From: JAYPHU01 sp038127535
GTDB lineage: Bacteria; Pseudomonadota; Alphaproteobacteria; Rhodospirillales; UBA2165
Length of the DNA stretch: 64,000 nucleotides
Direction of reading: 5' to 3'
Assembly (NCBI GenBank): GCA_038127535.1
Contig: JAYPHU010000021.1
Span: forward strand, 1 to 64,000
Shown one piece after another: positions 53,742 through 62,328 of the stretch; within the stretch, counting starts at the first letter, position 1, and each line of letters opens with the position of its first letter. The notes under the pieces were generated by a model. It searched no databases. It saw only the letters and a list, made by a program, of their open reading frames with translations, and had not been told where the DNA came from. The translations under genes were made by a program, and so were the position numbers.

Positions 53742-53767
53742 GGGCGGCCTCGGGCCGCTCTTTTTTT
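53742..53767 (+). terminator. Rho-independent terminator after flaF
   Basis: Stem GGGCGGCC / GGCCGCTC (one G-T pair), loop TCG, then TTTTTTT. Ends the flbT-flaF unit. Confidence 0.9.
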
Positions 53768-53925
53768 GTGCTGCCTCCACGTCAATGGCCCGTTCGTTCA
53801 GCGACTCGGCAAATTTTGCCCTAGGTTCAGGCTTGCCCGGTATATGCCGCCACTCAGACCGCTGCTCAACCTCACCACTATATAAAATAATGTTTTTTTT
53901 CAATTAGTAAGCTCTATTTGAAAAG

Positions 53926-53942
53926 TTGGCCCGATGTTTGCT
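53926..53942 (+). promoter_or_regulatory. Sigma-54 promoter of the fliK-flgD-flgE operon
   Basis: TTGGCCCGATGTTTGCT: GG at 53928-53929 and GC at 53940-53941, 10 bp apart, with TTTGCT at -12. It lies 50 bp upstream of fliK. The leader holds a six-codon frame (ATG 53957 to TGA 53977) behind AGGGAGG, which may be accidental. Confidence 0.83.
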
Positions 53943-53991
53943 GATAAGGGAGGGAATGATTACGCCAGGACAGTGAACCAGGGCAGTATTT

Positions 53992-55635
53992 ATGAGCGAA
54001 ACAGTAGCCTCGACGGACATTTTACGGTCGGCTTTGGACATTTCCAAAGGCGTCCGTGGCGCCGATGGCAACAATCTGGCGCTCTCCGACCAAATTCAAT
54101 TCTCCTCCATTCTGAAGACTTTGGTTGATACGCCTGAAGAAGCCATGGCCGCCGCCCAAGGCGAGCCCAATCCCCTAGACCGGATGACCCGGCCGGAGCC
54201 CAAGGAACGGGACACGGCCGCACCGCGTGACGACAGTTATGACGATCGTCCGGCGCCGAAGGAAACGCAGCAGCCGCGCAACGATCAGCCGGCAGCGAAC
54301 GATGCGCCGCGCCGCAACGACAGCGATGACCGCCCTAAGATGGATACCCTTTCCGATAAGCCGGCGCCGAAGGAAAATGAGAACGTGGCCGGAGATGATG
54401 CCGCTGATGATGGCGCTGCCCCGGTGCTGGACGGCAAAGGCCTGGAGAACGGTGTGAAGGACGATTTTGTCGTTCTGACCGCCGCCGCCAACGCTAACAA
54501 GCCGATCACCCTTACTGGACAGGCAACCGAGTCCCATGGGCAGGTGACCTCTCAATCCGCGCAGAGCGTTATTTCCGCTGCCCTGACGGACAAAAACTTT
54601 ACCAAAGTGGGTGAGGACATCCACAACGCGGTTCAGCAGAACAAGCCCGAGCCCAGAGTGAACATCAACGCTCAGGCCGCCGGCAACGCCCTGGCCAATA
54701 AACAGGCGCAGGATCTGGCGTTGAAGATCGGCAACAACCCGAACAACACGGTTCAGGTCTCGGTCAATGTGGACAACGGTGCGGCAAGGTCCGTGCCCAA
54801 TCATGTTTTGAGCGCCGGTCAGCAATTGGCCGCCATGGATCCGAATGGCGACGGTGATAGCCTCTTCAACAACGGCCAGCAGCGCGCCGGCGCCAACGGC
54901 GTTTCTCCGGATCGTCAGCTGAAACCGAACCCAACCGCGCAGAATAACGCGAACCAGGGTCAACTGGCCCAGCAGGACGCCAACGCCGCCTTTGCCCAGT
55001 CATTGAGACTGCAGGCCCAGGCCATCGGCGCCCAGCAGGCAGCTCAGGCCGCCGCCAATGCCGGCCCCAAATTCCAACCGGTCATTTCGGCTGACAGCGC
55101 CATAACCGGTGTCAATGGCCCGGCCGGTCCGAGCCAAGTCTCTCAGACCGCCAAACTGAACCCGACCACCGCCGCCCGTCAGCCGGAACAGCCGCAGAAG
55201 CCTGCCGAGCAGATTGCTGTAAACATCCAGAAAGCGTTCGGCGAAGGTGCGGACAAGATCAGCATCAAGCTGAACCCGGCTCACCTGGGCCGCGTCGAAG
55301 TGAAGATGGAGATCGGGATGGACGGCAAATTGTCCGCTGTGATCCTGGCGGAGAAGCCGGAAACCCTGGATATGCTCCAGAAAGATGTCAAAGGCCTGGA
55401 ACGCGCCCTACAAGCGGCCGGCCTCGACACCGATTCCGACAGCTTGAACTTCGGATTGAAGCAGCGGGCGGAACGGCAAGCCGATCCGAGCCGCGAGCGT
55501 GAAAATAGCCATGGCGGACGTCCTTCGGAACACCCGGACATGGATGAAGATGAAGTCGATCAGAGCTTCATGGCCAACCAGCATGTCTACGGCCGCAACA
55601 TGGCGACCAACGGCGGCGTGGATATAAGAATTTAG
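53992..55635 (+). CDS. fliK: Flagellar hook-length control protein FliK
   Basis: A 547-residue secreted ruler protein. The N-terminal 400 residues are low-complexity, rich in Asn, Gln, Ala and Pro, and variable. The C-terminal Flg-hook domain (about 410-505) has ISIKLNPAHLGRVEVKMEIG, KLSAVILAEKPETLDMLQKD and LERALQAAGLDTDSDSLNFG. It measures hook length and then triggers FlhB. First gene of the fliK-flgD-flgE operon. Confidence 0.9.
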   Translation: MSETVASTDILRSALDISKGVRGADGNNLALSDQIQFSSILKTLVDTPEEAMAAAQGEPNPLDRMTRPEPKERDTAAPRDDSYDDRPAPKETQQPRNDQPAANDAPRRNDSDDRPKMDTLSDKPAPKENENVAGDDAADDGAAPVLDGKGLENGVKDDFVVLTAAANANKPITLTGQATESHGQVTSQSAQSVISAALTDKNFTKVGEDIHNAVQQNKPEPRVNINAQAAGNALANKQAQDLALKIGNNPNNTVQVSVNVDNGAARSVPNHVLSAGQQLAAMDPNGDGDSLFNNGQQRAGANGVSPDRQLKPNPTAQNNANQGQLAQQDANAAFAQSLRLQAQAIGAQQAAQAAANAGPKFQPVISADSAITGVNGPAGPSQVSQTAKLNPTTAARQPEQPQKPAEQIAVNIQKAFGEGADKISIKLNPAHLGRVEVKMEIGMDGKLSAVILAEKPETLDMLQKDVKGLERALQAAGLDTDSDSLNFGLKQRAERQADPSRERENSHGGRPSEHPDMDEDEVDQSFMANQHVYGRNMATNGGVDIRI

Positions 55636-55650
55636 GTGGGATAAACCAAA

Positions 55651-56316
55651 ATGGTAGACGCAGTAGCAGCAGCAACGGGCCAATCGCAGGCTAAACAGGC
55701 GGGAACAACTCTCGCCGCGGACTTGGATGCATTCCTCCTTCTGCTGACAACCCAGTTGCAGCACCAGGATCCGCTGTCTCCGCTGGAACCGACGGAATTC
55801 ACCGGTCAATTGGTGCAGTTCGCCAGCGTCGAGCAGCAAATCGCCACGAACGACAATATGGAGCAGCTGCTTGACGTTCAGAATGCGGCCCTCGCCTCGG
55901 CTGTGGTTGGCTTCATCGGCACCAACGTCGAAGCGGATATCGGCCAGATTCCGCTGCAGGATGGCGAAGCCAAGTACAAATACACGCTGGACAGCAATGT
56001 TCAGAACACGGTGATGACCATTACCGATGACAAAGGCAGGGTCGTCTTCACCCAGGCGGGAGAGCGGACCGCCGGCACCCACGAGGTGGCCTGGGACGGC
56101 AAGGACACCAACGGTATCCAACAGCCCGACGGCGCCTATTTCTTATCGGTCACCCCGGTGGCCTTCGAAGGCTCAATTGCCAACGCAACAACCTCCATCT
56201 TCGCCAAGGTGACCGGTGTCACCATGTCTAACGGAGATACAACCATGGACGCCAGCGGCGTTTCGATCCCGCTGGAAAAAATTACCACAGTGAAACAAGC
56301 GGAGTCAGGCAGCTAA
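55651..56316 (+). CDS. flgD: Hook cap protein FlgD
   Basis: A 221-residue hook assembly scaffold: FLLLLTTQLQHQDPLSPLEP and TEFTGQLVQFASVEQQIATN near the N-terminus, then the FlgD core with WDGKDTNGIQQPDGAYFLSV. Standard length. It follows fliK by 15 bp. Confidence 0.95.
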   Translation: MVDAVAAATGQSQAKQAGTTLAADLDAFLLLLTTQLQHQDPLSPLEPTEFTGQLVQFASVEQQIATNDNMEQLLDVQNAALASAVVGFIGTNVEADIGQIPLQDGEAKYKYTLDSNVQNTVMTITDDKGRVVFTQAGERTAGTHEVAWDGKDTNGIQQPDGAYFLSVTPVAFEGSIANATTSIFAKVTGVTMSNGDTTMDASGVSIPLEKITTVKQAESGS

Positions 56317-56341
56317 GCCAGGCCCATAAGGTGAGTGTGAG

Positions 56342-56416
56342 ATGCACGAGTTACAAAAACTAGGAACAAAAGGGCGGCGTAAATCAGCCCAAGCAGCCGA
56401 AGGAGATAAAAAATGA
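56342..56416 (+). CDS. Possible 24-residue basic leader peptide coupled to flgE
   Basis: ATG 56342 starts a frame MHELQKLGTKGRRKSAQAAE, then GDKK, with TGA at 56414-56416 overlapping the flgE ATG (ATGA). GGTGAG precedes it. The overlap is the classic arrangement for coupled translation. No homology is known to me and chance is possible. Confidence 0.3.
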   Translation: MHELQKLGTKGRRKSAQAAEGDKK

Positions 56417-58104
56417 GTATCTACGGTGCGATGTTCTCGGGCGTTTCCGGTATTAACGCTAATTCCCAGGCGTTAGGCGCGATTGCAGATAACATTACGA
56501 ACGTTAACACGATTGGCTACAAGGCCACGGAAGTCCGGTTTCAGACACTGGTGACCTCCCAAGCGAGTGTGAACAACTACTCCCCTGGTGGTGTGCAGCA
56601 GCGTCCGTTTGCCTCCGTCGATGTCCAGGGTCTGTTCCAATCCTCGACCAACGCGACCGATCTCGGTATTTCCGGCGACGGTTTCTTCGTGGTCAACGAA
56701 GACAATACCCACAACGGCTCCACCGGCTTTCGCTTCACCCGCGCCGGCGCCTTCTCGGCGGATGAAAGCGGATATCTGCGCAACACCGCCGGTTATTACC
56801 TGCAAGGGTATAAGACAGACGCCTCCGGCCAAACCGTGGACTCCAACAACAACTCCTTCGAGCCTGACCCGACAGTGTTTACCAACCTGGAAACGATCCG
56901 GTTGAACAACATCGGTGGTACGGCGGACGCGACGGAAAACCTGACCTTCGGTGCGAACTTGAACGCCGAGGCTTCGATTGGGGACACCAGCAACACCACC
57001 ATTCAGGTGTTCGACAGTCTGGGCGTCGCCCACAACATGAGCCTGGTCTGGACCAAAGCAACCAACAACCAGTGGGACCTGTCCATCAACCCGCCGACCC
57101 AGGCAGCCTCTGCGGTGCTGACTAACAGCGCCGGTAGCGTCTATGCCTCCGTCGGGCGACTAGACTTTACCACCCTGCCCACCGAGGCGGATTCCATTGA
57201 AGTCACCATGAACACCAGCTCCGGCGGTACAGCCATCACTGTGACCTTCGACTTTACGACCACCGGTGCAGCGGTTAGCGGCTCTGCCTTTGTCACCATC
57301 GGCTCCACGGCGTCCGAGACCGCGAACTCACTCGTAGCGGCCTTGAATGTGGTCGATGCGGCATCCGGCACAGCCAATCGGTTCTCGCAAAATTCGGACG
57401 ACACGGCCCGGGTGGATATCACACAGGTCTCCACCACGGCGGTGTCCGCCAACTTCACCGATATCATCATCCAAGCGTCGGCGACCAGTGCGATCCGTCA
57501 GTCCGGCTCCGGCTCCTTCACCATCCGGGATCTGGATTTGGCGCCCACGGCAACGGCTGCGGTTACCTTCGACGGTAGCGGTATTCCGACCGCCTATCAG
57601 GTGGATGACATCGCTCTCGATCTGACCAACGGCGCGGCCGATCTGAACATCGACTTCGACTTCGGTACGGTCGGTCAGGCGGACGGCCTGGTGCAGTTCG
57701 CATCGGCCTACAACCCGACCTTCATCGACACCGACGGCGCCGAATTCGGTCAGTTCTCAGGTGTGACCATCTCTGAAGCCGGTCTGGTGACCGCGCTGTT
57801 CGAAAACGGCGACATTCGGCCGATCTTCAAGATCCCGGTCGCAACCTTCGCCAACCCGAACGGCCTCGGTACCAATACAGGTAACGTCTACAACCAGACG
57901 GATGACTCCGGTTTGTTCTTCCTGAGAACGGCGGGTACCGGTGGTTCCGGCACAGTTCAATCCTCGGTCCTGGAATCCTCGACCGTGGATATCGCAGAAG
58001 AGTTTACCAACATGATCACGACCCAGCGGGCCTACTCAGCGAGTGCCAAGATTATCAGCACCGCCGACGAGATGCTCGACGAGCTGGTCCGGATCAAGCG
58101 TTAA
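56413..58104 (+). CDS. flgE: Flagellar hook protein FlgE
   Basis: A 563-residue hook protein, the main hook subunit by its operon with fliK and flgD. N-terminus GVSGINANSQALGAIADNIT with VNTIGYKATEVRFQTLVTSQ, core with NATDLGISGDGFFVVNEDNT and RFTRAGAFSADESGYLRNTA, C-terminus STVDIAEEFTNMITTQRAYS and STADEMLDELVRIKR. The middle (about residues 250-400) has an inserted beta domain not shared with the paralogue at 44342. GAAGGAGA precedes the ATG. Confidence 0.95.
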   Translation: MSIYGAMFSGVSGINANSQALGAIADNITNVNTIGYKATEVRFQTLVTSQASVNNYSPGGVQQRPFASVDVQGLFQSSTNATDLGISGDGFFVVNEDNTHNGSTGFRFTRAGAFSADESGYLRNTAGYYLQGYKTDASGQTVDSNNNSFEPDPTVFTNLETIRLNNIGGTADATENLTFGANLNAEASIGDTSNTTIQVFDSLGVAHNMSLVWTKATNNQWDLSINPPTQAASAVLTNSAGSVYASVGRLDFTTLPTEADSIEVTMNTSSGGTAITVTFDFTTTGAAVSGSAFVTIGSTASETANSLVAALNVVDAASGTANRFSQNSDDTARVDITQVSTTAVSANFTDIIIQASATSAIRQSGSGSFTIRDLDLAPTATAAVTFDGSGIPTAYQVDDIALDLTNGAADLNIDFDFGTVGQADGLVQFASAYNPTFIDTDGAEFGQFSGVTISEAGLVTALFENGDIRPIFKIPVATFANPNGLGTNTGNVYNQTDDSGLFFLRTAGTGGSGTVQSSVLESSTVDIAEEFTNMITTQRAYSASAKIISTADEMLDELVRIKR

Positions 58105-58130
58105 CCAGTTTCACGCCCACCACCAAACTT

Positions 58131-58170
58131 ACCCGGTATGGCTTCGGTCATACCGGGTTCTTTTTTTTTT
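58131..58170 (+). terminator. Rho-independent terminator after flgE
   Basis: Perfect 10-bp stem ACCCGGTATG / CATACCGGGT with loop GCTTCGGT, then TC and a run of ten T. The strongest terminator of the window. Confidence 0.95.
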
Positions 58171-58271
58171 GGGATAGAGTTTTTACGCTCCTTTAAGACA
58201 AATCGGGCATAGTAAAGCCAACAAAACTGCCGGTTTCGGCAGAGACAAATAATCCGGTCGGGTGATGATAC

Positions 58272-60521
58272 GTGACTCAATTTTATGAGCAGACCGCTGA
58301 GCAGACGGCGGGTTTCCGAAAGTCCTTTATTAGCTTCAACACTGGTGGAACGGTCCGTCAGGCGCTGGAACAGGCCTTGAGTCTGCAAAAGCAGGGCAGC
58401 CTGTCCGAGGCAGAAAGCATATATCGGGACATTCTCGCGCGGGAACCGGACAACGTTCACGCGCTGCATCTGCTGGGCATGATCGCCGACGAAATGGGCA
58501 TGCATGCTGAGGCGGTCAAACTGATTTCCCGCGCGGTGGAACTGTCTCCCGACTTTGTCCAGGCCCATTACAATTTAGGCAACGCCTTTCTGAAATCCGG
58601 CCTCGTCGGATCGGCCGTCGACTCCTTCGAGGCAGCCGTCAAGCTTGATCCCACCTACGCCAAGGCCCTGGATACGCTGGTGCCGTTAGTCCGCCAGCTG
58701 GGTAAAGGGGCGGAACTTCTGCCCTTCCTGAAAGAACTTGAAGCGTTGGAGCCTGAAAGCCTGCCGGTCGTTCGGGAAATCGCGAACACCTATGCGCTGG
58801 CGGACATGACCGAGGAAGCGATCGAGTACTACGAGAAGTGTATCCAGCTGGATCCGAAGGACGCCGGCATTCACTACAACCTGGGCTGTCTCTGCCGAAA
58901 ATCCCAGGACAATGTTCGCGCGCAGATCGCCTTTATCATTACCCTGGAGATAGATCCCGAGCACACCCAGGCAAAGAACAACCTAGCGGCCATCGTTTCC
59001 CATGTCGGTCAGGACAAGAAAGCCGTAGAGCTGTTCAAGGAACTGGCGGACGCCCATCCCAACGCTGGCTCCTATTACATCAATATGAGCGTGTCGCTGC
59101 GCAAGCTGGCCCGCTACAAGGAGGCCTTCGAGGCCGCCAAGAAAGCCATCGAGATCAACGGCGATGCCTACGAGTACTACAATGAACTAGGCGCCACCTA
59201 TCAGGCCTTTGCCGACATGGACAAGGCCCTGGAATGCTACAAAAAAGCGCTCGAGTTAAAACCGGACGCCGAGGCGCCTCAAAAGAACCTGCTGTTCGCA
59301 CTATTGAACCTGCCGGGCCTGAGTTCCGAAGATTTATTTCAGGCCCATGTGGATGCCCGAAATATCAACGTCATCCCCGGCGCGAGCGGGAAAATCTTCC
59401 CGAACAAGGACCGTACGCCGGACCGCAAGCTGAAGGTCGCCTATATTTCGTCGGACTTTAAGACCCACGTGGTGTGCGGCAACGTCTCACCGCTTATTTT
59501 GAACCACGATCACGACAAATTCGAAGTCTTCCTCTACGCTCAAGTCGATAATCCGGACCCGGTTTCGCAAATTCTGAAGGACCATACCCACCATTGGAAA
59601 TCGACCGTCGACTACGACGACGCCACCGTGGCGCGCTGGCTGGAAGAAGACGGGATCGACATCGCCGTGTTCCTGGCCGGACGGTTCAACGGCAATCGGC
59701 CGACCATCGCCGCGTACCGGGCCGCGCCGGTACAGATCAGCTACCACGACTGCGCCACCACCGGTCTGGAAGAGATGGACTATTTCCTGACTGATGAGTT
59801 TCTGCATCCGGAAGACACCCCGGAGCGGTTCACGGAAGAACTCTACCGCCTGCCGATCTTTTATCAGTATCAGCAAAAGAAAGATTTTCCCGACCTGTCC
59901 CCGCTGCCGGCCAAGACCAACGGGCATATCACCTTCGGCGTGTTCAACAAGCCGGAAAAAGCCAACGAGGAAGTAGTTTCCCTCTGGGCCGAGGTGGTAA
60001 AGGCGGTGCCGGGTTCCAAATTGTTTCTAAAGTATTTCGACGTCTATCAGGAAGCCGAAGTGCAGGAGCGTTGGGTGAAGATGTTCGCCGCGCACGGCAT
60101 TACCAAGGACCGGCTCATCTTCCACAATGTACGCCTGCCCCGTAGCCACCATCTGAACGTCATGGCGCAGGCGGATATCTGCCTAGACACATTCCCATTT
60201 AACGGGGCGACGACGACGTATGATTCCATCACCATGGGCCTGCCCGTGGTATGTCTCACCGGCCGGCACTTCGTCGACCGGGTCGCCGCGTCTCTGGTGA
60301 CCCATCTCGGCCGGCCGGAATTCGCCGCTGAGAGCCGCGAAGAGTACGTGCAAATTGCCAAGGACTTGGCCGGCGATCTGGATCGGCTCGCAGAAATTCG
60401 TATGAGCCTGCGCGACGAGTTGCTCAATTCGCCGATCTGCAACGAGAAGACTTATGCCAAGTCGGTGGAGGACGCCTACCGGGACATGTGGTGGCGCTGG
60501 TGCGAGACGCAAGAAGTCTAA
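58272..60521 (+). CDS. TPR protein with GT41 (O-GlcNAc transferase-like) domain
   Basis: A 749-residue cytosolic protein with GTG start 58272. Residues about 30-370 are TPR repeats (SLSEAESIYRDILAREPDNV, FVQAHYNLGNAFLKSGLVGS, YEYYNELGATYQAFADMDKA). Residues about 385-740 are the SPINDLY/OGT-type catalytic part: LKVAYISSDFKTHVVCGNVS, APVQISYHDCATTGLEEMDY, FGVFNKPEKANEEVVSLWAE, and ADICLDTFPFNGATTTYDSI with GLPVVCLTGRHFVDRVAAS. Such proteins put sugars on Ser/Thr; similar TPR transferases act on flagellin in several bacteria. It follows the flgE terminator. Confidence 0.85.
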   Translation: MTQFYEQTAEQTAGFRKSFISFNTGGTVRQALEQALSLQKQGSLSEAESIYRDILAREPDNVHALHLLGMIADEMGMHAEAVKLISRAVELSPDFVQAHYNLGNAFLKSGLVGSAVDSFEAAVKLDPTYAKALDTLVPLVRQLGKGAELLPFLKELEALEPESLPVVREIANTYALADMTEEAIEYYEKCIQLDPKDAGIHYNLGCLCRKSQDNVRAQIAFIITLEIDPEHTQAKNNLAAIVSHVGQDKKAVELFKELADAHPNAGSYYINMSVSLRKLARYKEAFEAAKKAIEINGDAYEYYNELGATYQAFADMDKALECYKKALELKPDAEAPQKNLLFALLNLPGLSSEDLFQAHVDARNINVIPGASGKIFPNKDRTPDRKLKVAYISSDFKTHVVCGNVSPLILNHDHDKFEVFLYAQVDNPDPVSQILKDHTHHWKSTVDYDDATVARWLEEDGIDIAVFLAGRFNGNRPTIAAYRAAPVQISYHDCATTGLEEMDYFLTDEFLHPEDTPERFTEELYRLPIFYQYQQKKDFPDLSPLPAKTNGHITFGVFNKPEKANEEVVSLWAEVVKAVPGSKLFLKYFDVYQEAEVQERWVKMFAAHGITKDRLIFHNVRLPRSHHLNVMAQADICLDTFPFNGATTTYDSITMGLPVVCLTGRHFVDRVAASLVTHLGRPEFAAESREEYVQIAKDLAGDLDRLAEIRMSLRDELLNSPICNEKTYAKSVEDAYRDMWWRWCETQEV

Positions 60522-60523
60522 GG

Positions 60524-62326
60524 TTATTTTTCTGAGTTTATAGAGGCGTGAAGCGCGGCGGCGGTTTCGACAATGACGTCAGTCCATTCGCCGGGCCGTT
60601 CCGGCTGGAACTGGTGCAGACAGTCGTGCCAGAGATTGCGGCCATCCTCTTCCAGATACCGCCAATCGGCCATCGCCGGCAGCATCGCCAGGATCGGTTT
60701 GTCCAGCCCGGCGGCCACGGCCACGGTGGAATTGTCGATCGACACCACAACATCCATGGCGTCTACCTGTGCGGCAAAGTCGTCCATCTCCGCGAGCGGA
60801 TCGATCTCCGGATCATGCAGAATATCTACGCCGAATGCTCTCCGGGCGGCCTCGATCTCATCCAGCCGCTCACCATACTGCAGGCTGACGAAACGGACAC
60901 CGGGAATGGCGAAGATAGGCCCCCAGTACCCCAGGGGAATACGCTTAGCAACGGCGCTATGCCAGGAAATGCCGACCAGCAGCTCTTTGCGTCCGTCCAG
61001 ATATCTTTCTCGTAGAGACGCCGTCCTGTCCGGATCGGCCACCAGGTACTTGCCCACCGGACGGAAGCCCTCAAACGACGGCCGATACCGACTCGGCAGA
61101 TCACCGATCGGCAGATTGAGGGAGATGTTTTCGGCGCGGGTATCCCGGTGCGACGGAGTCATGCGTGGCACAACCCGTGCTTCGGGGAACGAGCGGGAAA
61201 ACAGCGACACCAACCGAGGCTCGACCTCAAGCGTGCAGTGACCGCACTCGGCAATGGCGTACGGCGCCAGTCCGGCAAAGAAAATCTCGTCGCCGATCCC
61301 CTGTTCGCCCCAGATCAAGACGTTCTTGCCGGCCAAGTCCTGGCCTGCCCAGCGAGAGCTCGGGAATTGCCGGTCGGGGGATTTGTAGTTCCGGGAGCGC
61401 CATCGTTGCTGGTAGGTGACCCAGAACCCATGCAGATCACCTGAGAAAAAGCTCATGTTGCCGAGGGCCAGCAACGCATCCGGATGGCTCGGGTCCAGTT
61501 TCAGAACCTGGTTGAAGGCCTTGCGCGCAGCGGCGTCATCACCCTCGCCCAGCAATATCTGCCCCAAACAGAAGTGCGCTGTCGGTCCGTCCGGGTTCCA
61601 TTTCAGGGCCTTGTTGATCGCGCGCCGGGCCTCGTCCAGCCGGTTGGACTGACGAAGCGCTTCGGCCAGGTTCTGATGGGCCACGGCATAGGATTGGTCG
61701 ATCCCGATTGCCTCGCCGGCGTGTGCAATAGCATCGTCGAGCCGGCCTTTGTCGATTTCAATGGCCGCCAAATTCGTCAGCGCGCACACGGACTTGGGAT
61801 CCTTCTCCAGCGCCTTATGGCACCAATCCAAGCCTTCGTCCGGCCGCACCAGCTCCAGCAGCACGCCGCCCAGATTGGCCATGGCGTCCACAAGATCGGG
61901 CTGCAGATGAAGCGCCGTGACAAAGGATTTCTCCGCCCCGCCGAAATCGCCCCGCATTTTCTGGATAGAGCCGAGATTGCTCCAGGCCGCGGCCGAGTTT
62001 CGGTCTACCTGAACCGCTTGCCGGAGCACCTTTTCGGCATCCGTATGACGGCCTGCATGGGAATACAGGGTGCCCAGATCAATCAACGTCAGAACGTCGT
62101 TGGGATTGATCTCCAACGACTTCTCGATCAACTGGGTGGCGTTCAACCATTGGCCGGCTTGAAACGCCAGGAAGCCGTACCAATGCAGGGCTTCCGCATG
62201 ATCGGGCATGTGCGCCAGGATATTCCGGTAGAGGCTTTCCGCTTCGCTCAGGCGGCCGTGGCGATGGTGATCCAGCGCCTGGGCCAGCTCATCGGCGAAG
62301 GGATTCTCCAGCAGGGACAAATCCAT
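60524..62326 (-). CDS. TPR protein with GT9-like glycosyltransferase domain
   Basis: A 600-residue protein (ATG 62326, with GGGAGGGG upstream). TPR repeats fill about residues 10-310 (HGRLSEAESLYRNILAHMPD, NSAAAWSNLGSIQKMRGDFG, AHFCLGQILLGEGDDAAARK). The C-terminal part has LIWGEQGIGDEIFFAGLAPY, VGISWHSAVAKRIPLGYWGP, and DVVVSIDNSTVAVAAGLDKP with AMADWRYLEEDGRNLW, the pattern of a GT-B heptosyltransferase-like fold seen in TPR flagellin transferases such as FlmG. It ends 2 bp from the convergent GT41 gene. Confidence 0.8.
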   Translation of the reverse strand: MDLSLLENPFADELAQALDHHRHGRLSEAESLYRNILAHMPDHAEALHWYGFLAFQAGQWLNATQLIEKSLEINPNDVLTLIDLGTLYSHAGRHTDAEKVLRQAVQVDRNSAAAWSNLGSIQKMRGDFGGAEKSFVTALHLQPDLVDAMANLGGVLLELVRPDEGLDWCHKALEKDPKSVCALTNLAAIEIDKGRLDDAIAHAGEAIGIDQSYAVAHQNLAEALRQSNRLDEARRAINKALKWNPDGPTAHFCLGQILLGEGDDAAARKAFNQVLKLDPSHPDALLALGNMSFFSGDLHGFWVTYQQRWRSRNYKSPDRQFPSSRWAGQDLAGKNVLIWGEQGIGDEIFFAGLAPYAIAECGHCTLEVEPRLVSLFSRSFPEARVVPRMTPSHRDTRAENISLNLPIGDLPSRYRPSFEGFRPVGKYLVADPDRTASLRERYLDGRKELLVGISWHSAVAKRIPLGYWGPIFAIPGVRFVSLQYGERLDEIEAARRAFGVDILHDPEIDPLAEMDDFAAQVDAMDVVVSIDNSTVAVAAGLDKPILAMLPAMADWRYLEEDGRNLWHDCLHQFQPERPGEWTDVIVETAAALHASINSEK

Positions 62327-62328
62327 GT

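Noticed and set aside
53604..53903. Minus-strand open frame over the flaF terminator
   Set aside because: It runs antisense through flaF and a strong terminator, is rich in Pro and Arg, and has no family similarity; taken as a shadow frame.
58227..58242. Hairpin CTGCCG-GTTT-CGGCAG before the GT41 gene
   Set aside because: Short stem and no T run; it may affect translation of the GTG-start gene, but nothing supports a riboswitch or terminator.
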